A DNA stretch of 64,000 nt. Origin: JAJZRJ01 sp040757055 (GTDB lineage: Bacteria > Desulfobacterota > Desulfobulbia > Desulfobulbales > Desulfurivibrionaceae). Under the pieces are notes generated by a model that did not search any database, was not told the DNA's origin, and saw nothing but the letters and a program-made list of their open reading frames with translations. A program made the translations under genes and the position numbers. The stretch covers positions 1 to 64,000 of the forward strand of contig JBFLXY010000003.1 in assembly GCA_040757055.1 (NCBI GenBank), in the 5' to 3' direction. Of the stretch, positions 1-8,494 are shown piece by piece. Each line of letters starts with the position of its first letter. Position 1 is the stretch's first letter.

Positions 1-38
1 GCTTACAAACTGCCGAAGACTTGGTACACTTGACTTTG

Positions 39-115
39 CCATGCTGGCCTCCTCTGATCCGGTAGGTTGAAGTGACACTCTTCAAGGCTACGACTTTATC
101 AGATGGCCAGCATGG
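39..115 (+). promoter_or_regulatory. Long imperfect RNA-type hairpin upstream of the cyclo-ligase gene
   Basis: An 11-bp perfect arm (39-49 with 105-115) is followed inward by a 6-bp arm (53-58 with 98-103), then GTAG/CTAC (62-65 with 88-91) and TTGAAG/CTTCAA (67-72 with 80-85), closing on a 7-nt loop. The structure ends about 10 bases before the ribosome binding site of the next gene. It has no T tract, so it is not a simple terminator. It could be a leader element or part of a structured RNA that begins outside the window. Confidence 0.5.
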
Positions 116-134
116 TATTTGTTCGGAGGGGCAC

Positions 135-836
135 ATGAACAAGGAAAGCCTGCGGCGCAGGCAGGAGGAAGGTGGAGACACCGAAGCCGGCGCGCTGTCG
201 CCGGGCCGGCTCGCCGAACAGGTACGCCGGCTCGCGGCATATCGCCCTGCCGGTTCCCTTTTTGTCGGGCCGGCCCGGGTTTTGCGGCAGGTCCGCATCA
301 ATGCCCTGGGCGACGGCAAGCATCTCGTCATGCCGGCCGCTGGTCTGCACGACGGCTTCTGGGCGCTTGCCCCATATACCCTCTCCTTTGCAGAACTTGC
401 CCAGGCCGTGACCCCGCAGGGCGTTGCCAGCCGAGGCCAACGGCTCGCTCTGTCTGCCTTGGCCGGCCGCCGGATTGCGCTCCTGATCGGCGATTCCCTG
501 GCCGTGGACCGGCGGGGGGTGATGGTGGCCGACGGGCAGGGATTTTTCGATCTGGCCGTCGCCATCCTGCAGGCGGCCGGAGGGCTGGCGACGCCCTTCA
601 CCGTGGTGGCGGTCACCGGGGAGTTTCTGGCGGAGGATGAAATCGACGATGCCCGGCCGTGGGATGTGCGGGCCGACGTGGTGATTCATCCCGGCGGGGT
701 GACGGAGATGCCGGCAGCAGGCCGGGAGCCGCCTGCCCTTTTCTGGAATGCATTGCCCCCCCAGCGCATCCGGCGGATCACGCCGCTGTGGCAGCTTTCC
801 CAAGGGAAAAGACTTTCTTCAGCCGAGAAGAAATAA
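135..836 (+). CDS. 5-formyltetrahydrofolate cyclo-ligase family protein
   Basis: A 233-residue protein resembling the 5-formyltetrahydrofolate cyclo-ligase (YgfA/MTHFS-like) family, which converts 5-formyl-THF to 5,10-methenyl-THF in the cytosol using ATP. The clues are the mid-protein segment with paired Asp/Gly turns and the C-terminal VVIHPGGV stretch. The usual glycine-rich RxGxGxGYYD motif is not clearly present, so it may belong to a divergent branch. I chose the ATG at 135 because GGAGG lies at 125-129; an upstream GTG at 72 falls inside the hairpin at 39-115. It converges with the next gene across about 90 bases in which I see no terminator. Confidence 0.55.
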   Translation: MNKESLRRRQEEGGDTEAGALSPGRLAEQVRRLAAYRPAGSLFVGPARVLRQVRINALGDGKHLVMPAAGLHDGFWALAPYTLSFAELAQAVTPQGVASRGQRLALSALAGRRIALLIGDSLAVDRRGVMVADGQGFFDLAVAILQAAGGLATPFTVVAVTGEFLAEDEIDDARPWDVRADVVIHPGGVTEMPAAGREPPALFWNALPPQRIRRITPLWQLSQGKRLSSAEKK

Positions 837-925
837 GGCCGCGGCGCAGAGGCGCAGGGGCACGTTGCAACGAACAGCAGCGCCAGCGTGCGTCATTGCC
901 TCGCCAAAAAGAAAGAGAGGGCTGT

Positions 926-1801
926 TCAGGCCTTGTTCTGCCGGAAAAGCGGGGTGAGTTCGCACGCCTCGGCAAAGGCGGCGATTTCGTCGCGCAGGAT
1001 TTGCACGTAGGGGCAGTCCCACACCGCGAGCAGGACGCGGCGCGCCCGCCAGGTGGTTATCCCCTCATCGGCGGGCCGGCCGCTCAGCGCCTCCAGCGCA
1101 TAGGAGAAAATCTGCGGCCGCCGGCAGACCTCCGGTCGATCGGGGTAGATGCGGCAGCGCCCCGACTCCTCCAGATGGGGACAGGCTGTGCCCCGCGGCA
1201 GGATCAGGCTCCAGCCCGACTGCCAGTGATAGAGGGCCGGCCCGTACTGGTAAAAGGGGGAATGATCCCGGTGCAGCGGCGGCTCCTGGTCGGGGGGCGT
1301 GGCCCGGCTTTCTTCGCTGTCGATCCTGGCCAGGGGGAAGCGCCGGCACTCCTCGGGTCGCAGCGGAATCTCGAAGAAGTCCTGGCGCATCGCCGCCTCG
1401 GGGCCGGTGCAGCAAAGGGTGCAGCCGCAGGGCGCGCAGAGGAGGCTGTTGATCGCTTCCAGTTCCCCCATGAGCAGATGGTGGCCGATCCAGAGATCGA
1501 TGGCCTCCATGGCCGAAAGCTCGTCGCCTTCCTCGTTGATGATGCGCCAGGTGCGACTGGTGGGAAATTTGAGTTGTTCAAATTCCGTGAGGACCGGGAG
1601 ATGGGGTTGAAGCAATGGAGCCGGGTTTTCGTAGGCAACGCCGCCGGTTTCAATGGTGCCTGGCAGTTCCGGCAGCACGTCGCTGATCCGTTCGAAGGGG
1701 CCGGTGAGATAAAGCAGGCCGACAAGGCGGGCGAGAGGCAGCAGAGGCCGGCGAAGGAGGGCGCGGCCGGCGGTCAGGTCGTCGGTGGTGGGCGTGTTCA
1801 T
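926..1801 (-). CDS. YkgJ-family cysteine-cluster protein
   Basis: A 291-residue member of the YkgJ/UPF0153 family of putative metal (Zn or Fe)-binding proteins. The signature is the cysteine cluster at residues 122-131 (CAPCGCTLCC), followed by the second half of the family motif with Cys207, Cys216 and Cys226 in a C-P-H-L ... C-R-I-Y-P ... C-R-R-P arrangement. There is no signal peptide or membrane segment, so it should be cytosolic. The family has no settled biochemical role, although it is often assigned to metal chelation. It is divergent from tatC, and the two share an intergenic space of about 150 bases. Confidence 0.7.
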   Translation of the reverse strand: MNTPTTDDLTAGRALLRRPLLPLARLVGLLYLTGPFERISDVLPELPGTIETGGVAYENPAPLLQPHLPVLTEFEQLKFPTSRTWRIINEEGDELSAMEAIDLWIGHHLLMGELEAINSLLCAPCGCTLCCTGPEAAMRQDFFEIPLRPEECRRFPLARIDSEESRATPPDQEPPLHRDHSPFYQYGPALYHWQSGWSLILPRGTACPHLEESGRCRIYPDRPEVCRRPQIFSYALEALSGRPADEGITTWRARRVLLAVWDCPYVQILRDEIAAFAEACELTPLFRQNKA

Positions 1802-1864
1802 GGCAGCACAGAACTACCCGGTTTGAGGGAATGTTGCAACCCCTCGCCGGCGGGATCGATTTGC

Positions 1865-1893
1865 TTGACCGCGGCCGGACGGCCGGGTAGTAT
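1865..1893 (+). promoter_or_regulatory. Sigma-70-type promoter for tatC
   Basis: TTGACC at 1865-1870, a 17-base spacer and TAGTAT at 1888-1893, about 57 bases upstream of the GTG start of tatC. Confidence 0.55.
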
Positions 1894-1950
1894 GGGCGCG
1901 TATCGAGCGCCCCGGCCCCAGCCTGGGTGAGAACCGACGGGGGAGCCCCG

Positions 1951-2696
1951 GTGGAAGAATTCCAGAAACAGGCCCTGACCGAACACCTGGCGGATTTGCG
2001 CCGCAGCCTGGCCAATTCGCTCATCGCGGTGGCGATCTGCTTCGGCATCGCTTACGCCCACAGCAAGGAGATCGGCGAGTGGCTCTTCCGGCCGCTCTTT
2101 GCGGTGCTGCCTGCCGGCAGCACCCTCATCTTCACCTCCTACCAGGAGGGCTTTTTTTTTATCTGAAAATCGCCCTTGCCGCCGGCATCCTCCTGGCCAG
2201 TCCGGTGCTCTTCTGGCAGATCTGGCGCTTTGTGGCGCCCGGGCTCTACCAGCATGAAAAGCGGGTGGTGCTCCCCTTTACCGCGCTCTCGGCCGGCTGT
2301 TTTCTGGGCGGTGCCGCCTTTGGCTACTATGTGGTCTTTCCGCCCGCCTTCCGTTTCCTGGTGGGCTACTCCAGCGATTTCCTCACCCCGCTGCCGGCGG
2401 TGAAGGAATATTTTTCCCTCTCGCTGCGCCTGCTCATCGCCTTTGGTCTGGCCTTCGAGCTGCCGGTCTTCATGGTCCTGCTCTCCCGCCTCGGCGTGGT
2501 CGATGCCCCGTTTTTGCGCAGGCACCGCCGTTACGCCATCCTCTTTGCCTTCATCATCGCCGCCATCCTCACCCCCACGCCCGATGTGATCAACCAGTGT
2601 CTGATGGCGGTGCCCCTCGTGGTTCTCTATGAGATCAGCATCGTGGGCGTGGGGATGGCGGGGAAGAAGAAGGGGGAGGCCGCCGGCGGAGATTAA
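1951..2696 (+). CDS. tatC: Twin-arginine translocase subunit TatC, reading frame interrupted at a T9 run
   Basis: TatC is the multispanning receptor of the twin-arginine export pathway for folded, cofactor-bearing proteins. Translation from GTG 1951 (GGGGGAG just upstream) gives the typical N-terminus with LTEHLADLRRSL and the first membrane helix. It then stops at TGA 2164, right after nine T at 2152-2160. The remaining roughly 180 residues, including the ALYxHEKR-like loop and four more membrane helices, continue in the -1 frame from about 2157 to the TAA at 2696. Joined with a -1 shift, the protein is about 248 residues, the normal family length. The break could be an assembly or sequencing error in the homopolymer, transcriptional slippage or a real mutation. 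A tail overlap of 4 bp links it to the convergent gene. Confidence 0.85.
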
Positions 2697-3316
2697 CCGG
2701 TTTTTTGGCCGGTATCTCTGCTTCCCGGGGCCAGATCACCCAGTACTCTGACGCCGCTGCCGATAAAGCAGTCAGCACCGATGGCGATATATTCCCGTGT
2801 GACTGCCCTGCTGCCGATGAAGCTCCGTTCCCCAATCCTGACGCCACCATTGATAACGCTGGCGGTCGCGATGTGGCAATGATCGCCGACCACGGCGTCA
2901 TGCTCCACGAGGGACTGGGTATTGATGATGCAGTTGCGGCCAATTTGCGCCCCGGCATTGACGATGGCGCCGTGCATGACGATGGTGCCGGCACCGATGG
3001 TGGCATGGGGCGAGACATAGGCATGGGGCGAAACGATAGCGGGCAACCGGGCATGGTGCTGCCGGAGCAGATCATAAAGCTTCAGGCGAGTGGCGCAACT
3101 CTGGATTTGTCCTATCGTGACGAGGCACCAGTGGGCGGGGGCAAGGGAGGGAAGTGCTTCGTCGGTAGCGATAATCGGATATGAAAGTACTTTTTCTCCG
3201 ACCCGGGGAGGTTGATCGAGGATGCCCGCGATCGTGAATCGTCCCTCCTGCTCGATTACGTCGATGCACGATTTGCAATGACCACCACCTCCGATGAGCA
3301 GGATGGATTCTTTCAT
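2693..3316 (-). CDS. PglD/NeuD-family sugar O- or N-acetyltransferase (LegH-like)
   Basis: A 207-residue left-handed beta-helix acetyltransferase of the PglD/NeuD/LegH group, which acetylates an amino-sugar from acetyl-CoA. The N-terminal nucleotide-sugar domain opens with LLIGGGGHCKSC (residues 6-17), and hexapeptide repeats run from about residue 95 to 190. His139, within VEHDAV, matches the catalytic base position of PglD. The start at 3316 overlaps the stop of the upstream aminotransferase in an ATGA arrangement, so the pair is probably translationally coupled. In the legionaminic pathway LegC transaminates at C4 and LegH acetylates the new amine; the adjacency here fits that job. It is the last gene of the sugar cluster. 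Confidence 0.85.
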   Translation of the reverse strand: MKESILLIGGGGHCKSCIDVIEQEGRFTIAGILDQPPRVGEKVLSYPIIATDEALPSLAPAHWCLVTIGQIQSCATRLKLYDLLRQHHARLPAIVSPHAYVSPHATIGAGTIVMHGAIVNAGAQIGRNCIINTQSLVEHDAVVGDHCHIATASVINGGVRIGERSFIGSRAVTREYIAIGADCFIGSGVRVLGDLAPGSRDTGQKTG

Positions 3317-4470
3317 GTCCGGACGCTGCTCGGAAGGTTGACCAGCCGTTCCGCAAGGCAGCTGGCGTTTTCGAGAGAATCTCTCTGGCATTCCCGGTAC
3401 ATGGGAAGGGTGTGCAAGAGATTCCAGGCTGGGCGGCAGAGGATGCCGGCACGATGGCACTGCGCGAGGAAGTCATCGCGTTGGGTTTGATCAGGCAGCA
3501 GAATGGTATTCAGCCAGAAATTGGCGTGGGCTCCCGGAGGTTCCGCAATGAACTTCATATCCGGCGCTGCCTGAAAGAAAGCGGCGTAACGTGCTGCCAG
3601 TTCGCGTTTTTTCGCCAGGATTTTTTCCAGTTGTTCGAGCTGGGCGCAGAGCAGGGCGGCGTTCAGGTTGGGCATGCGATAGTTGTAGCCAAGCCGGTCG
3701 TGTTCGTACTGCCAGGGATGGGGCACCTTGGCCGTGGTGGTGAGATGTTTGGCCAAGCGGGCTGCGTCGGCATTGTCGGTGACGATCATTCCGCCCCCAC
3801 CGCTGGTGACGATTTTGTTCCCATTGAAGCTGAATATCCCGAAGTCGCCGAAGGTGCCGGTATGTTTGCCGTGGTAGGTGCTGCCGAGGGATTCCGCCGC
3901 GTCTTCCACGAGGAGCAGGTGGTGATGGCGGCAGATTTCGGCAATCCGGTCTATTTGGCAGGGGTGACCAAAAGCGTGCATGGGAACGCAGGCGGCGATG
4001 CGCCTCTTGGTCTGTTTGTTGAAGCAAGCGCCATCCTTGACCGTTGTGTGCCTTTGGCAGAACGCCTCGAGCGCGTCGGCGGAAAGACCGAGGGTGGCGG
4101 CATCGACGTCCAGGAGGATGGGCAGGGCGCCGCAGTAGGAAATGGCATTGGCGGTGGCGACAAAGGTGAGGGGTTGGGTGATGACCTCGTCACCAGGCAG
4201 AACGCCACCAGTGATAAGCGCGGCATGCAGGGCAGAGGTGCCGTTGACCGTGGCCACGGCGTATTTGGCTCCGGTCAAGACGCAGATGGTTTGTTCCAGC
4301 CGTTCGACAAAGGCACCCACCGAGGAGACAAAGGTGGAATCAATGGCCTCGGCAAGGTATTCCTTTTCTCGCCCGGCAAAGCAGGGCTCATGGAGAGGGA
4401 TGGTTTCCTTGCCGGGATAGAGGGAATGGATGAATGCGATGACCGCTTCGAACATCTTTTCAACCAGCAT
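3313..4470 (-). CDS. legC: LegC-family PLP-dependent sugar aminotransferase
   Basis: A DegT/DnrJ/EryC1-family aminotransferase closely resembling LegC, which transaminates the 4-keto nucleotide sugar made by LegB during legionaminic acid synthesis. Numbering from 4470, the PLP lysine is Lys219 in SFNGNKIV and the pyridine-nitrogen aspartate is Asp190 in VEDAAES. The N-terminal IAFIHSLYPGKE is the family hallmark. The start is uncertain: ATG 4470 or ATG 4455 (nearer the usual LegC start) are both possible, and neither has a strong Shine-Dalgarno sequence. An upstream TTG at 4491 looks less likely. It is coupled by a 4-bp overlap to the acetyltransferase gene. Confidence 0.88.
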   Translation of the reverse strand: MLVEKMFEAVIAFIHSLYPGKETIPLHEPCFAGREKEYLAEAIDSTFVSSVGAFVERLEQTICVLTGAKYAVATVNGTSALHAALITGGVLPGDEVITQPLTFVATANAISYCGALPILLDVDAATLGLSADALEAFCQRHTTVKDGACFNKQTKRRIAACVPMHAFGHPCQIDRIAEICRHHHLLLVEDAAESLGSTYHGKHTGTFGDFGIFSFNGNKIVTSGGGGMIVTDNADAARLAKHLTTTAKVPHPWQYEHDRLGYNYRMPNLNAALLCAQLEQLEKILAKKRELAARYAAFFQAAPDMKFIAEPPGAHANFWLNTILLPDQTQRDDFLAQCHRAGILCRPAWNLLHTLPMYRECQRDSLENASCLAERLVNLPSSVRT

Positions 4471-4545
4471 GATGGGGGGAATTACGTGCAATCGGCGAGG
4501 TGGAACCTCGCCTGACGGGCTCAGTCTGGAACCGGTTGCGTGTGG

Positions 4546-5535
4546 TCATGCGTCCTCCTGATAGCGGAAGGTGCTGGTGCACTGGGCACAGACCAATCCC
4601 TCAAGATCGCCGACCCTGTGCCGTTGTCGCAATTTCTGAAGTTTCTCGCCCCGCCACAGGTCGAGGAGGCGATCCTCGCCTATCTTGCCGATGGCGAGAA
4701 AACCCTGAAAGTCGCTGCAACAGACCGTGACCGTCCCGTCGGCAAACACCGAGAGGCGTTGCCAGATTTCGGCACAGGGGATGCGTTCGGCGGAACGTTT
4801 CTGCTCACGGACCGATTGGGCAAGGATCCCCTGGTCCACCAGGGCGGAGATGTTGGTGACACTGACGAAATCGGCCTTGCCTGTCCAGTAAGCGACGAAT
4901 TGTTCGATTTCCGGCAGGGTGTCCGGGGTTTGCAGAATCTGGAGGGTCAGCAGCGGGAGGCGGGAACCGGCCTGATGTTTGGCATCAAGAAGGGCATGGA
5001 CGTTGTCCCAGACGCGCTGGAACTTCCCCTTGCGGCGGATTTTTTCGTAGACAGGTGCGCTCATGCCGTCAAAGGAGATGGTCATCTTGTCGAGTCCGGC
5101 GGCTACAATACCTTGCGACAATTCCGGGGTGAGGAGGTTGGCATTGGTGTTGAACTGCAGGATGAGATCTGAATTCTCCTTGGCGTAGCGAACCATGTCC
5201 AGAAAGCGCGGGTTCACGAGGCTTTCACCCCAGAGATTCAATTTGACCTGATCGACCCCGATCGCCTGGCATTGGTCGATAATGGCCTTGAACAGCGGCA
5301 GGGACATGTTCATGGGTGTTCTGGTCATGCGGCGGCGCTCGCACATGACGCAGTCCAGGTTGCAGAAGCTGGAGATTTCGATATCGACGTCCAGCGGGGC
5401 CGGGGCCACTTCCAGGGTGCGGGCGTGGTATTCCCAGCGTTCCCTGGCCCGCCGGTATTTTTCATCCAGGGCGGCATCCGTTGTGGCGACCACCTTGAAT
5501 GTGTCGCTATGTCGTGAGGTCGCTGTTTCTTTCAC
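4546..5535 (-). CDS. Radical SAM protein with SPASM-type C-terminus in the nonulosonate cluster
   Basis: A 329-residue radical SAM enzyme starting at GTG 5535, which has a near-perfect AGGAGG seven bases before it. The [4Fe-4S] motif is CNLDCVMCE (CxxxCxxC), followed by GES- and Asn-rich strands typical of the half-barrel. The C-terminal third has further cysteines (CAEIW, CCSDF, CAQC) in a SPASM-like arrangement that usually binds an auxiliary cluster. Relatives are found in polysaccharide clusters and in peptide-modifying or heme-like pathways, so the substrate cannot be read from sequence. Its location between hisH and legC implies a step in making or altering the sugar. It is separated by 98 bases from hisH and about 75 from legC. 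Confidence 0.8.
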   Translation of the reverse strand: MKETATSRHSDTFKVVATTDAALDEKYRRARERWEYHARTLEVAPAPLDVDIEISSFCNLDCVMCERRRMTRTPMNMSLPLFKAIIDQCQAIGVDQVKLNLWGESLVNPRFLDMVRYAKENSDLILQFNTNANLLTPELSQGIVAAGLDKMTISFDGMSAPVYEKIRRKGKFQRVWDNVHALLDAKHQAGSRLPLLTLQILQTPDTLPEIEQFVAYWTGKADFVSVTNISALVDQGILAQSVREQKRSAERIPCAEIWQRLSVFADGTVTVCCSDFQGFLAIGKIGEDRLLDLWRGEKLQKLRQRHRVGDLEGLVCAQCTSTFRYQEDA

Positions 5536-5633
5536 TGCATCCTCCTTGCGGCATGCCTCCATCGCTCGTGGCAAGAACGGCGGCTGCTTGGGGCGTCTCT
5601 CCTGTTGTGTCGATAGAAAGGAAGATCACGTCG

Positions 5634-6287
5634 TTATTGCAGCGCCAGGAAATTTTTGAGCATCTGGATACCGGCCGGTCCACTTTTTTCCGGATGAAAC
5701 TGCGTACCCACCGCCTTGCCGATCCGGATGGCCGCGCTCACCACCCTGCCGTCATACAGGCAGTCGGCCAGGCGATGGCCGGGGTCTGTTGGCATGGCCA
5801 TGAAGGAGTGGACAAAGTAGGCTGTTGTCCGTTCGGGTATCCCGGCCAGCAAGGTTTGCGACCAGTCCCCGCCTTCGGGCCTGAAGAGTTCGTTCCAACC
5901 GATGTGAGGAATCTTGTGCGGCCGTCCATCGGCGCCCGTAGGCGGGACTGGCACCACCCGGCCAGGAATCAGCCCGAGGCATTCGTGTTCGCCAAACTCC
6001 TCGCTCACGTCGAGCATCATCTGCATGCCGAGGCAGATGCCGAGGAAAGGTTTGTCGCGGGCCACCAGTTCGCGGATGGGCGCCACCAAGCCGTGTTGCC
6101 GAAGTCCGGCCATGCCGTCGGCAATGGCGCCAACTCCGGGCAGAACCAAGCGCTCAGCTTGGGCAATCCGGTTTGGATCGCTGGTCAATGCGACTTCTCC
6201 TCCAGCCTGATGCAGGGCGTGGCAGACGCTGAAAAGGTTGCCGATGCCGTAATCCACTACCACCACGGCGGGTCGGGTCTCGTTCAT
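5634..6287 (-). CDS. hisH: HisH-like glutamine amidotransferase subunit (sugar amidination)
   Basis: A class I glutamine amidotransferase of the HisH type, 217 residues, that releases ammonia from glutamine. The triad is Cys85 in GICLGMQ, His198 and Glu200 in FHPEKSG. HisH normally partners HisF in histidine synthesis. Here it sits beside a HisF-like gene and a PP-loop amidotransferase in a sugar cluster, as in the WbpG/HisH2/HisF2 trio that makes acetamidino sugars in Pseudomonas. I infer it supplies ammonia for that reaction and not for histidine. Its start overlaps the hisF stop by 4 bp. Confidence 0.85.
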   Translation of the reverse strand: MNETRPAVVVVDYGIGNLFSVCHALHQAGGEVALTSDPNRIAQAERLVLPGVGAIADGMAGLRQHGLVAPIRELVARDKPFLGICLGMQMMLDVSEEFGEHECLGLIPGRVVPVPPTGADGRPHKIPHIGWNELFRPEGGDWSQTLLAGIPERTTAYFVHSFMAMPTDPGHRLADCLYDGRVVSAAIRIGKAVGTQFHPEKSGPAGIQMLKNFLALQ

Positions 6288-7066
6288 GGGGCAGCTGCCT
6301 CCGGATAGGGGTGCCGCACCGGGATGCCGGCTGCGGCGGCGGCTGCCCGGATTTCGTCCAAGCCTTTGCGGCTGTAATGGAGAATGTCGGCCATGGCCAC
6401 GGCATCGGCTTTACCTTCCTGCACGGCCTGGAGCAAATGTTCCGGGGTTCCCATGCCGCCGGAGGCGATCACCGGGATATGCACCGCGGTGGAGACAGCC
6501 TTGATCAATGGGAGGTCGAAACCCTGACGGGTACCTTCCTGGTCCACCGAGGTGAGCAATATCTCGCCAGCGCCCAATTCCTCGGCCTTTTTGACCCAGG
6601 CGACGACATCCAGCCCCGAATGTTCCCGGCCGCCGTCGGTGTATGCTTCCCAGCCGCCCTGCCGGGTCCGTTTGGCATCCACCTGGAGCACCATGCACTG
6701 GGAGCCGAAGCGCTGGGCCACTTCCCGGATGAGTTCGGGCCGTTTCACCGCCGCGGTGTTGATGCAGACCTTGTCCGCCCCGCACCGCAGAACGTCGCGG
6801 ACATCTTCAACCGAACGCAGACCGCCGCCCACCGTCATGGGGATGAAGACGTGGGCTGCCGTCCACTTGATGAGTTCGGAGAGGGAGTTGCGTTCGTACA
6901 GGCTGGCAACCGCGTCCATGTAGAGAATCTCGTCGGCGCCGGCCAGGTAGTGGCGAGTGGCGAATTCGCGCGGATCGCCAACCACGCGAAGTCCCTCCAG
7001 GCGAATGCCCTTGATGAGGTTCGGCCCTTTGATATCCAGGCGGGCGATCAGGCGAACATTGGCCAT
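6284..7066 (-). CDS. hisF: HisF-like cyclase subunit (WbuZ-type, sugar amidination)
   Basis: A 260-residue (beta/alpha)8 barrel of the HisF family. The two catalytic aspartates of HisF are at the canonical places, Asp11 (RLDIKG) and Asp130 (LQVDAKR), and phosphate-binding loops such as TVGGGLRS and ASGGMG are intact. In nonulosonate and B-band LPS clusters HisF2-like proteins channel ammonia from HisH to the PP-loop sugar amidotransferase. The neighbours on both sides are exactly those two partners. Retained aspartates mean a histidine-pathway role cannot be excluded from sequence alone, but no other his gene is present. Confidence 0.85.
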   Translation of the reverse strand: MANVRLIARLDIKGPNLIKGIRLEGLRVVGDPREFATRHYLAGADEILYMDAVASLYERNSLSELIKWTAAHVFIPMTVGGGLRSVEDVRDVLRCGADKVCINTAAVKRPELIREVAQRFGSQCMVLQVDAKRTRQGGWEAYTDGGREHSGLDVVAWVKKAEELGAGEILLTSVDQEGTRQGFDLPLIKAVSTAVHIPVIASGGMGTPEHLLQAVQEGKADAVAMADILHYSRKGLDEIRAAAAAAGIPVRHPYPEAAAP

Positions 7067-7096
7067 GGTGTTGCAACTCCTCCGGGTACGAACGCG

Positions 7097-8482
7097 TCAG
7101 CGGCTGAACGATTCGTAGAGATTGCCTTTCCAGGCCGAGGCCTCTTCTGTATGGTCGCGGCGTTGGGCCGCCTCGTCCCAGACGTTGCGCCGCAGGCTCC
7201 AGGTGCCGTTTTCCCGCTTCCACAGGTGGGGGGAGCGGAAGGCGTCCGTGAGGCTCTCGAAATAGTCGCGATCCATGAGGGGCTGCTCGAACATCTTTGA
7301 AGCCATGGGGAACTGCTCCTCGGGGATCGAAAGGTAACGGAAGATTTCGTCGGCGAAGCGCTGGGGCCATTCCCCGTCGAACCGTTTGATGAGCGCCACA
7401 CCCTCCTCGCGGGTGATGTCGCCGGAGCGGACCTCCTGGGAGGCATCGTAGGTGGCGCGGCCGATGCCGAACTTGATCCAGGTGGTGTAGTAGTGAAAGT
7501 CGTCGATCTTGTCGTCGATGGAGTTGTACTTGGAATAGGTTCCCGGTGTCCGCTCCGGGGAGGCCTCGAAGCCGCCGTGCTCCACGGAGTAGAAATAGCA
7601 GCGCTGCGGATGCCAGCGGAGGTAATAGCCGAGGTAATGGACCTCCGCGCCCATGGCGTCCAGATGCTCCGGGTTGGCGGGGTAGTATGCCTCGAGGTCG
7701 TTGTCCTGCAGGCCGAATTTTTCGGTCAGATCGGCTACCGAGCGGCCGGCCAGATAGACGTTGTGCTTGTCCTCGGCGGTGAAGTATTTGAAGCTGCGCT
7801 TGGCGCTGTCGGTGTCGGCGATGGGGTTGCCGTATTCCGCCTCGTTCTCTCCGTAGAAAATGAGTTTCAGGCCGTATTTGAGCGCGATTTTGGGGGCCAG
7901 GCCCTTCTGCCCGAAGATGAAGGGCTGGAAGGGATGAAAGAGCTCCTCCACCGCGATGCGGGTGAGCAGGCGATGGACCCGGCCGTTGGGGGTGAAGAGG
8001 ATGTTGTCAAAGCCCGCATGAATCCAGGACTGGAGGTTGCGCCACCCCCAATCGGTATAGAGATGCGGCGCCCAGGTTACGGTCAGGGGGTGCATGCCGT
8101 ATTGGTACTTGAGGATGTGCGCCGCATAAAAGCTGTCCTTGCCGCCGGACCCCGGCACCAGACAGTCGTAGGAACCATCGTTTTTTCGGAAACGGTCGCA
8201 GAGATCCTGGAGTTCCCGATGGCGTTCCTGCCAGTCGATGGCCGCTGCCTTGCGTTCGGCGAAACGGCAGGCATCGCAGATCCCTTCCTCGTCGAAGTGG
8301 ATGGTCTGTTTCTTCGAGGCGATGGTGTGTTTGAATTCCACCGCCGAATTGGGCCGCTGGTTGGAGATGACGCACCGCTTGCAAAAGGCGACATCATGCG
8401 GCAGGCCGTAGAATGCCTCGCTGCCCTGGTCGTTTTCGTATTTCGCATAATCGATTTTCCGGCGCGCAGGATAGATGTCCAT
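7097..8482 (-). CDS. N-acetyl sugar amidotransferase (WbpG/PseA/LegA-like PP-loop enzyme)
   Basis: A 461-residue PP-loop ATPase that converts an N-acetyl group on a sugar into an acetamidino group using ammonia from its HisH/HisF partners. The ATP pyrophosphatase loop is SGGKDS at residues 112-117. Four N-terminal cysteines (Cys34, Cys37, Cys69, Cys72) form two CxxC knuckles that probably bind zinc. The length and the C-terminal region, rich in Trp and Tyr, fit WbpG and PseA homologues. It lies 30 bases upstream of hisF and 12 bases downstream of the CMP-sugar synthetase gene. Together these genes predict an acetamidino-bearing nonulosonic acid. Confidence 0.9.
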   Translation of the reverse strand: MDIYPARRKIDYAKYENDQGSEAFYGLPHDVAFCKRCVISNQRPNSAVEFKHTIASKKQTIHFDEEGICDACRFAERKAAAIDWQERHRELQDLCDRFRKNDGSYDCLVPGSGGKDSFYAAHILKYQYGMHPLTVTWAPHLYTDWGWRNLQSWIHAGFDNILFTPNGRVHRLLTRIAVEELFHPFQPFIFGQKGLAPKIALKYGLKLIFYGENEAEYGNPIADTDSAKRSFKYFTAEDKHNVYLAGRSVADLTEKFGLQDNDLEAYYPANPEHLDAMGAEVHYLGYYLRWHPQRCYFYSVEHGGFEASPERTPGTYSKYNSIDDKIDDFHYYTTWIKFGIGRATYDASQEVRSGDITREEGVALIKRFDGEWPQRFADEIFRYLSIPEEQFPMASKMFEQPLMDRDYFESLTDAFRSPHLWKRENGTWSLRRNVWDEAAQRRDHTEEASAWKGNLYESFSR

Positions 8483-8494
8483 GGCGTGTTCTCC

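Noticed and set aside
659..1930. A 423-codon plus-strand open frame
   Set aside because: It spans parts of two genes and is antisense to the YkgJ-type gene, with no recognisable domain.
5634..7066. A histidine biosynthesis operon
   Set aside because: Only hisH- and hisF-like genes are present and both flank a sugar amidotransferase; no other his gene is near.
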